Shown here in pieces: positions 19,757 through 24,022 of a DNA stretch of 24,022 bases; position 1 is the first letter of the stretch; each line of letters starts with the position of its first letter. Source of the DNA: a virus; the IMG/VR virus record IMGVR_UViG_3300044703_000140, positions 1 to 24,022 of that record. One strand, given 5' to 3'. A program made the translations under genes and the position numbers. Below the pieces are notes generated by a model. That model was given only the letters and a program-made list of their open reading frames with translations. It had not been told where the DNA came from and did no database searches.

Positions 19757-21691
19757 TCAGGCTCCCTCGCGAATTCTGGTGGCGGAGGCGGCGAGCGCGG
19801 TCGGATCGCTGAGTGCGCGGCGCCGGGCCGCGGTCACGCGCTGGTCGACGGCTTGGGCCGCTTTGAACTGGCGGTAGAGGGTCGTGCCGTCGATCGCGGA
19901 GGCGGCGGCCAGCTGCGGGGTGACGATTCCGGCGGCGGTCAGGGAGATGCAGCGGCCTTCGGCGTCGCGGACGGCGTGCTGGCGGGCGGAGGCCAGGATC
20001 GGCTGGTCGGGTCCGGCGGCGGCCGCGAGCGCGGCGACGGCCTGGTTGTTCGGGTTCAGCTCGAACGCCTCGACGGTGACGCAGCAGGACGCCACGAGTT
20101 CGTCGGACATCCAGTGCCCGGACTGGTAGTAGGTGTCGAGCAGCGCCACCTGGAACGGGCTCACGCCGGGGCGCAGCGTGCCGGCGGCCCAGATGCCGTT
20201 CTCGTCTTCGCCGACGACGACGTTCGCGGCGACGAACCGCGGGTCGTCGTAGTGCTTCTGCACGGCCCACAGGTTGATCTCGCCGGTGTCGCCGTGGCCG
20301 TTGGTCGCGATCGGGCCGGTGAGGACGCGGCCGCCGTCGGAGGTCCTGATCGGGTGCCTGTGGAATTTCGGGTAGGTGCCGCCGTACGGGTCGCGCGGGG
20401 GCGGGCAGTCGTAGACGCGGTGGCGGGCGTCCCAGTCGGCGATGTACCCGGCGACCCAGCCCTTGTCGTTGACGACGGCCAGCTTGGTGCCACGGGAGAG
20501 CTTCGGCGGGGCGAAGCAGGCGGGGTCGGGTTCCATCGGCACGTTGGTGCTGATCTGTTCGACCCAGGCGAGGTTGCCGGCGTCGGCGCGCAGGATCGGC
20601 GGTGGTTCGGTGACGACGGTTTGCGCGGTCGCGGGAGCGGGCGGGGCGGCCGCCGCGCCGGGTGCAGACGGTGCTGCAGCGGGCGCGGCGGCCGCGGGCT
20701 CGGTGGCGGCGGGGACGGTGGTGGCGGCTGCGGTAACTCGTGTTCCGGCGCCCGGGGCGGTGACGGGCTCGGCGAGTGGCGCGGTGGTGGCCGGCGGGGC
20801 GGCGGGCGGTTCCTGTCCGGCTGCGGCCAGGGGTCCAGGGTTGGTCATGGCGTTTCTCCCGGTGGTGTCGAGGTTGTCCGACGCTGGCTGGGTCGGGTCG
20901 AGCCAGCCGAGGACGCAGCGGCAGCTGGCGGTGTTGTGGATCGAGGCGGTCGGGTCGTGCGGGAACCGCATCGCTTCCCCGCCGACGTCGAAGGTGTGGC
21001 CGGTCGGGACGGCTTGTCCGTCGGCGTCGCGGTGTGCGGGCCGGGTGACGTCGTCGTCGACGGCGTGCCAGATCTTCAGCAGGGTCTCCCCCAGCTGGTC
21101 TTGGCGGGCCAGGCCAGCGTCGTAGATGCCGGAGTTCAGGGCGGTGTGGGAGATGTTGCGGGAGCTGTTGTCAGCCCTGGCGAGCCAGGTGGGCAGCGTG
21201 AGGACGGTGGTGAGGCGTTCCCGGAGGGCGGCCGGGTCGGCATGTTCGGCGTTGGCGTCGAGCACGGTCTGCCGGACGATGTCGTAGAGGTGGTCGGGGA
21301 ACGGATCCCCGACCAGCTGATCCCGGATGGTGTCGTGGGTCCGCTGGGCGGCGTCGCCGGGCGCGACGTACGGAGCGAGGTCGGATGGCAGCGTGGCCGT
21401 CCAGGCGTAATTCCACACGCGGCTGACGGCCTCGAGGATTTTGGTGATGACGGTGTTCCAGACCGACCGCGGGGGCCAGGCATCGAGGTTGGGGGGCAGC
21501 TCATCGTCGGGGCCGTTCGGCGCGGCGGTGAGGTGGGAAGCGGTGTGCCGGTCGAGAACGGCGTCGCGGGCGGCGGCTAGGTAGAGCGCGTAGGCGGCGC
21601 GGGTGGCGCTGGTGACGGCGTCGACCGCGTCGATGCCGGCCTCGCAGCCGGGCATCGTGGGCGGGAGCCAGGAATCAGCAACGTCGGCCAC
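19757..21691 (-). CDS. MuF head protein fused to capsid maturation protease
   Basis: The N-terminal part (1-281) ends in the Mu F/SPP1 gp7 signature: WHAVDDDVTRPAHRDADGQ, then FDVGGEAMRFPHDP and NTASCRC (about residues 208-259). MuF proteins bind the portal and enter the head with DNA. After a Pro/Ala linker (282-365) comes a protease domain (about 370-545) of the actinophage capsid-maturation type: GWVAGYIADWDARH, YPKFHRHPIRTSDGG, KHYDDPRFVAANVVVGEDENGI, AAGTLRPG. It would cleave the capsid scaffold. The GTG start at 21691 has only a weak SD (GAGG). An internal ATG at codon 282 has a good SD, so the protease could also be made alone. Confidence 0.8.
   Translation of the reverse strand: MADVADSWLPPTMPGCEAGIDAVDAVTSATRAAYALYLAAARDAVLDRHTASHLTAAPNGPDDELPPNLDAWPPRSVWNTVITKILEAVSRVWNYAWTATLPSDLAPYVAPGDAAQRTHDTIRDQLVGDPFPDHLYDIVRQTVLDANAEHADPAALRERLTTVLTLPTWLARADNSSRNISHTALNSGIYDAGLARQDQLGETLLKIWHAVDDDVTRPAHRDADGQAVPTGHTFDVGGEAMRFPHDPTASIHNTASCRCVLGWLDPTQPASDNLDTTGRNAMTNPGPLAAAGQEPPAAPPATTAPLAEPVTAPGAGTRVTAAATTVPAATEPAAAAPAAAPSAPGAAAAPPAPATAQTVVTEPPPILRADAGNLAWVEQISTNVPMEPDPACFAPPKLSRGTKLAVVNDKGWVAGYIADWDARHRVYDCPPPRDPYGGTYPKFHRHPIRTSDGGRVLTGPIATNGHGDTGEINLWAVQKHYDDPRFVAANVVVGEDENGIWAAGTLRPGVSPFQVALLDTYYQSGHWMSDELVASCCVTVEAFELNPNNQAVAALAAAAGPDQPILASARQHAVRDAEGRCISLTAAGIVTPQLAAASAIDGTTLYRQFKAAQAVDQRVTAARRRALSDPTALAASATRIREGA
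20846..20863 (-). promoter_or_regulatory. Internal SD and in-frame ATG before the protease domain
   Basis: On the minus strand GGGAGAAACGCCATG places a GGGAGA SD six bases before ATG 20848-20846, which is codon 282 of the MuF-protease frame and lies exactly between the two domains. Initiation here would give a separate 363-aa protease starting MTNPGPLAAAG. Confidence 0.5.
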
Positions 21692-21706
21692 GCCTCACAC
21701 ACCGCC

Positions 21707-21746
21707 CTACAGGGGTTGGGTGTGCCCGGCCACGAGTCGCCAGTCG
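21707..21746 (-). repeat. Leader repeat copy C (MuF-protease gene)
   Basis: The third copy of the capsid-leader element, in the 93-base gap upstream of the MuF-protease gene. The core is at 21721-21743 and the shared flank CTACAGGGGTTGGG at 21707-21720. It ends about 15 bases before the GTG at 21691, on the sense strand in the same orientation as copies A and B relative to the downstream gene. Confidence 0.6.
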
Positions 21747-21784
21747 GCACGTCGATCAAGTTGGGTGGATCGTACGACGAAGTT

Positions 21785-22204
21785 CTACGCCGCCGCTTGC
21801 GTGTTGAGGCAGGCGGCGTCGTCGATCACTCGGGCGAGCTTGTCGAAGTCATGGAGCTGGCCTGCCGCGATGACGGTTCGCAGGTAGGTCGTGATGGCCA
21901 GCCGAAGGCAGGCGGCGGTGATCGGGTCGATGTGCGTAGCGCTGGTGTCGAAGAACTTCAGCGCCTTCTCGATCATCTCGTCGACGCACTTGACGACGTT
22001 GCCTTCGCGATGGATCGGAATCTGGGTGTGCCAGGTGCTCGGGTCGGTCTCGCGGAGCGAGAACTTGCGGCTCCGCACGCTGCGGGGTGCATCGCGCAGG
22101 AGCTGGCGGCCGACGGCGTGCAGGACGTGGAGGACGGCCATCTCGGCGTAGCTCGCCCAGACCCGCTGCATTGCGGGTTCTGGTGGAGCGGTGCTAACGG
22201 TCAT
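21785..22204 (-). CDS. Hypothetical phage-cluster protein, 139 aa
   Basis: Not recognised. A soluble, mostly helical protein: AMQRVWASYAEMAVLHVLHAV (about 11-31), a polar middle with HTQIPIHREGN, then helices around 72-85 and 97-135. ATG 22204 follows AGGTGG and is preferred over the much longer frame from 22462, whose first 85 residues overlap the DUF1360 gene and are Arg-rich. It sits between the DUF1360 gene and the MuF gene, where other phages often have portal-adjacent genes, but nothing suggests it is a portal. Confidence 0.6.
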   Translation of the reverse strand: MTVSTAPPEPAMQRVWASYAEMAVLHVLHAVGRQLLRDAPRSVRSRKFSLRETDPSTWHTQIPIHREGNVVKCVDEMIEKALKFFDTSATHIDPITAACLRLAITTYLRTVIAAGQLHDFDKLARVIDDAACLNTQAAA

Positions 22205-22227
22205 GTGTTGCGTCCACCTATCTGAAA

Positions 22228-22662
22228 TCAGTGAGTTGTGGTCGTTGGCTGGATCGGTGTCTTTCCGTGGTTGTGGTTGTCGGGTTGTTCCTCGTGCTCG
22301 GCCAGGAAGCCGAGCAGGTAGCTCGCCGTCAGGATGGTCGCCGGGATCTCGAACAGCGCGGCTCGTGTTCCCCCACGTCCGGCGGTTCGTGCGGCCACGA
22401 CGACGAGCGCGGACCACCAGAATCCGGCGCACCAGTCGCAGGTGAGCAGCGTGTGCAGCCACCTACGGCGATCGGCGTCTTTCTGGCTCCGTGCCGGCGG
22501 CAGCGCTGTTCCGGCGGCCAGGGCCGCGCGCTGTTCCGGCGAGAAGAGGACCCGGTTCCTCACCGCGTCGCGCAGCGGCTTGGTCAGCGTGTCCCGGGTG
22601 GTGAGCCGGGTCAGTCGGCTGGCTGACCCGGTGATCAGTACCAGCCGGTAGAAGGCGTTCAC
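22228..22662 (-). CDS. DUF1360 membrane protein, 144 aa
   Basis: The protein follows the DUF1360 pattern: SRLTRLTTRDTLTKPLRDAV near the N-terminus, then LLTCDWCAGFWWSALVVVAA with the CxxCxGFW motif (about residues 74-82). Two hydrophobic helices, about 83-92 extended and 105-120, indicate an integral membrane protein. The family occurs in phages, prophages and Gram-positive chromosomes and its function is unknown. It is the first gene of the virion operon. The GTG at 22662 has no SD; TACCGT (22676-22671) eight bases upstream fits a TAnnnT -10, so the mRNA may be leaderless. Confidence 0.7.
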   Translation of the reverse strand: MNAFYRLVLITGSASRLTRLTTRDTLTKPLRDAVRNRVLFSPEQRAALAAGTALPPARSQKDADRRRWLHTLLTCDWCAGFWWSALVVVAARTAGRGGTRAALFEIPATILTASYLLGFLAEHEEQPDNHNHGKTPIQPTTTTH

Positions 22663-22664
22663 AA

Positions 22665-22677
22665 GACCGAACGGTAC
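22665..22677 (-). promoter_or_regulatory. Start-proximal box shared with the antitoxin gene
   Basis: On the minus strand GTACCGTTCGGTC lies just before the GTG of the first virion-operon gene. It matches GTACGGTTCGCTC (2550-2562), which lies just before the antitoxin ATG, at 11 of 13 positions. Both include a TAnnnT -10-like hexamer. Shared promoter type or shared regulator is the inference. Confidence 0.4.
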
Positions 22678-22730
22678 GCAAGATCATCTGCGTCGTGCGT
22701 CCACTTTTACGGCTGTTCATCCCTTTACCC

Positions 22731-22779
22731 GCCGGTAGCGCTGGTCCGGGTGAGGGACACCCGATCGGCGGTAGCGCTG
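22731..22779. repeat. Direct repeat flanking a small hairpin
   Basis: GCCGGTAGCGCTG (22731-22743) and GGCGGTAGCGCTG (22767-22779) match at 12 of 13 positions, 36 bases apart. Between them CGGGTG-AGGGA-CACCCG (about 22747-22763) forms a hairpin. The set lies upstream of the virion operon and could be operator or attachment-site structure. Confidence 0.45.
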
Positions 22780-22815
22780 CGTACGATTTCTTGATCGATT
22801 TCCGGGATTTCATAT

Positions 22816-22857
22816 ACCACGGACCCCGCCAATCGTGTGATTGACGGGGCCCGTGGT
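22816..22857 (-). terminator. Bidirectional terminator hairpin
   Basis: The arms 22817-22834 (CCACGGACCCCGCCAATC) and 22839-22856 pair at 16 of 18 positions around a four-base GTGT loop, with one further A-T pair outside. It begins 23 bases after the stop of the MetE-like gene and insulates that gene from the virion operon. There is no long T run. Confidence 0.75.
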
Positions 22858-22879
22858 GATCAGTCATGCGAGATGAGAG

Positions 22880-24022
22880 CTAGGAGCGGGCTCCCTGGTA
22901 CTCCGCGAGGGCCAGCTTGATGAGCACCGATGCGGCTCCCTCGGCGTCGTCTTCGGAGCTGCGGCCTTGACCGCAGCCTGTAGCCACGGCGTGAGCCATC
23001 CTCCCCGATTCACGCTCGAACAGGTGGAGAGCGGTCTCGCTTTCGTTCGGGTGGTGCTCGTCGGCGACACCGGCGATCAGCGACCAGCGCTTGTGCAGCG
23101 CGCGCAGGGCCCGGAAGAACCGTCGGCTGGTCGGTACGCCGTCCTTCTTGCTGACCGCGACCGGCACGTGCACCTCCGGCCAGTCCAGGCGAAGCCGGTC
23201 GAGCTCGGCGCCGAGCGCGTTGAGGTACAGCCTGAGCGCCTTGAGGTTCTTCGACATGAACAGCGGCTCGTCGCCGAGGTTGCCGTTGCACGGGTGCAGG
23301 AACCGCACGCGCGCGGCGGCCGGCAGGCTGGCAAGGAACCTCGCGGTCTGCCGTGCCAGGTCCTTGGCGACAGCCCGGCGCAGCAGCGCCGGGACGATGT
23401 CCAGCGTCCGCAGGATGGCCGGGCTCTCCAGCTGGAAGGCCAGGTCGGCTCCATCACCGGGGATCGAGCAGAGTTCGGCGATCTCCTGGCGACGGGCCTC
23501 GTCGAAGACGGGCACGTGCGCCAGCGCCTCGAACAGCTCGGGGATGTGCTTGAACGCCTGGATCCACAGCGGCACCCGGTTGCGCTTGAACGGGTCGCCG
23601 ACGAACGTGAAGAGCGCGAGGTCGAGGCTGGCGGCCACGCTGACCTGGAGCGGGATCTGTTCCAGGTCGGGGTCTTCCCTGCGGATGGCGCGGAAGGTCT
23701 CCAGCGTGTCGCGGATCTGCTCGACCCGGTGTTCGCTGACGTGCTCGGGCAGCAGCGTCACGCGGCGCCCGCTCGCGGGATCGGTCTTGCGGCGGTAGGT
23801 CCGCATGGTCGCGTATTCGCTGAAGTCGCCGGGCCTGGCGACCTCGAACACGTCGATCTCTTCGAGGGCGTCGAGATAGCGGATGATCCACTGCTCGTCC
23901 TGGTCGCAGGGGATGGAGCGGAGCTTTTGTCCGCGGGAGTGCTTGATGATCCACCGGATCTTGGCTTCGTCGGTGGTTCCGGCTGAGGGCGGCGTTGTGC
24001 CAACCCAGTGCAATGCACGCAT
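22880..24022 (-). CDS. MetE-like zinc-site barrel protein
   Basis: A 380-aa protein resembling the UROD/MetE barrel superfamily, related to the C-terminal half of cobalamin-independent methionine synthase. It opens LHWVGTTPPS, like the family's 'HxVGSxPP' start. It keeps a His-x-Cys pair in FLHPCNGNLGDEP (His243, Cys245) and a later Cys in VATGCGQGR (Cys350), matching the positions of the MetE zinc ligands that activate a thiol substrate. Relatives usually read 'ATECG', so one acidic residue is replaced. It may be a methyltransferase-like enzyme of unknown substrate. The ATG is at the window edge, so the true start may be further right. It looks chromosomal, separated from the phage genes by a strong terminator. 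Confidence 0.65.
   Translation of the reverse strand: MRALHWVGTTPPSAGTTDEAKIRWIIKHSRGQKLRSIPCDQDEQWIIRYLDALEEIDVFEVARPGDFSEYATMRTYRRKTDPASGRRVTLLPEHVSEHRVEQIRDTLETFRAIRREDPDLEQIPLQVSVAASLDLALFTFVGDPFKRNRVPLWIQAFKHIPELFEALAHVPVFDEARRQEIAELCSIPGDGADLAFQLESPAILRTLDIVPALLRRAVAKDLARQTARFLASLPAAARVRFLHPCNGNLGDEPLFMSKNLKALRLYLNALGAELDRLRLDWPEVHVPVAVSKKDGVPTSRRFFRALRALHKRWSLIAGVADEHHPNESETALHLFERESGRMAHAVATGCGQGRSSEDDAEGAASVLIKLALAEYQGARS

Noticed and set aside
19703-21580. 625-aa plus-strand ORF opposite the MuF-protease gene
   Set aside because: Gly/Val/Arg-rich sequence of the kind produced by GC-rich antisense frames; the minus strand encodes recognisable phage domains.

Overview
The window is high-GC DNA with frequent GTG and TTG starts, Shine-Dalgarno (SD) sequences of the AGGAGG type, tightly overlapping small genes and a lipoprotein. 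This points to an actinomycete, perhaps a Pseudonocardiales member; the genus cannot be fixed from the sequence. Most of the window reads as an integrated, phage-derived mobile element. Its right edge may lie near 22.7-22.9 kb, where a gene that looks chromosomal (a MetE-like barrel enzyme) and a strong terminator begin.

Layout. (1) 1-2356, minus strand: a complete tyrosine-recombinase integrase followed by three small genes, two with N-terminal membrane segments. (2) 2357-2562: an AT-rich divergent control region with repeated TTGAAC and CGTACG boxes. (3) 2563-10232, plus strand: a Phd/YefM-like antitoxin with no visible toxin, a strong terminator hairpin, then a train of mostly unrecognised genes (a lipoprotein, a CxxC zinc-ribbon-like protein, a 343-aa protein and a 425-aa double winged-helix protein are the most describable). 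Two very short leader ORFs overlap downstream starts. (4) 10229-11400: a minus-strand protein resembling only the DNA-binding half of a tyrosine recombinase. Next to it is a 200-bp control region with six CTAG tetramers and a perfect 18-bp palindrome, then a small plus-strand gene.

(5) 11495-22662, minus strand (transcribed right to left): a virion assembly operon. In transcriptional order it encodes a DUF1360 membrane protein, an unknown 139-aa protein, a MuF head protein fused to a capsid maturation protease, a small Cys-rich protein, a 775-aa major capsid protein with a scaffold-like N-terminus, an unknown 300-aa head-region protein, a major tail protein-like protein with a PKD domain, a head-tail adaptor, a tail-terminator-like protein with two PKD domains, a small membrane protein, a holin-like protein, an Acb2-like anti-CBASS nucleotide sponge, and an HK97 gp10-like protein. 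Portal, terminase, tape measure, baseplate and lysin genes are not in this window. (6) 22816-24022: a terminator and a MetE-like zinc-site protein.

The integrase would mobilise the element. The minus-strand operon would build heads and the head-tail joint, and the Acb2-like protein would protect it from cyclic-nucleotide defence. A 13-bp box shared by the starts of the antitoxin gene and the virion operon suggests that the two ends are co-regulated. The points most worth following are the Acb2-like protein with a changed ligand residue, the CTAG/palindrome region beside the catalytic-domain-less recombinase-like protein, and the repeats in the leaders of the capsid and MuF genes.
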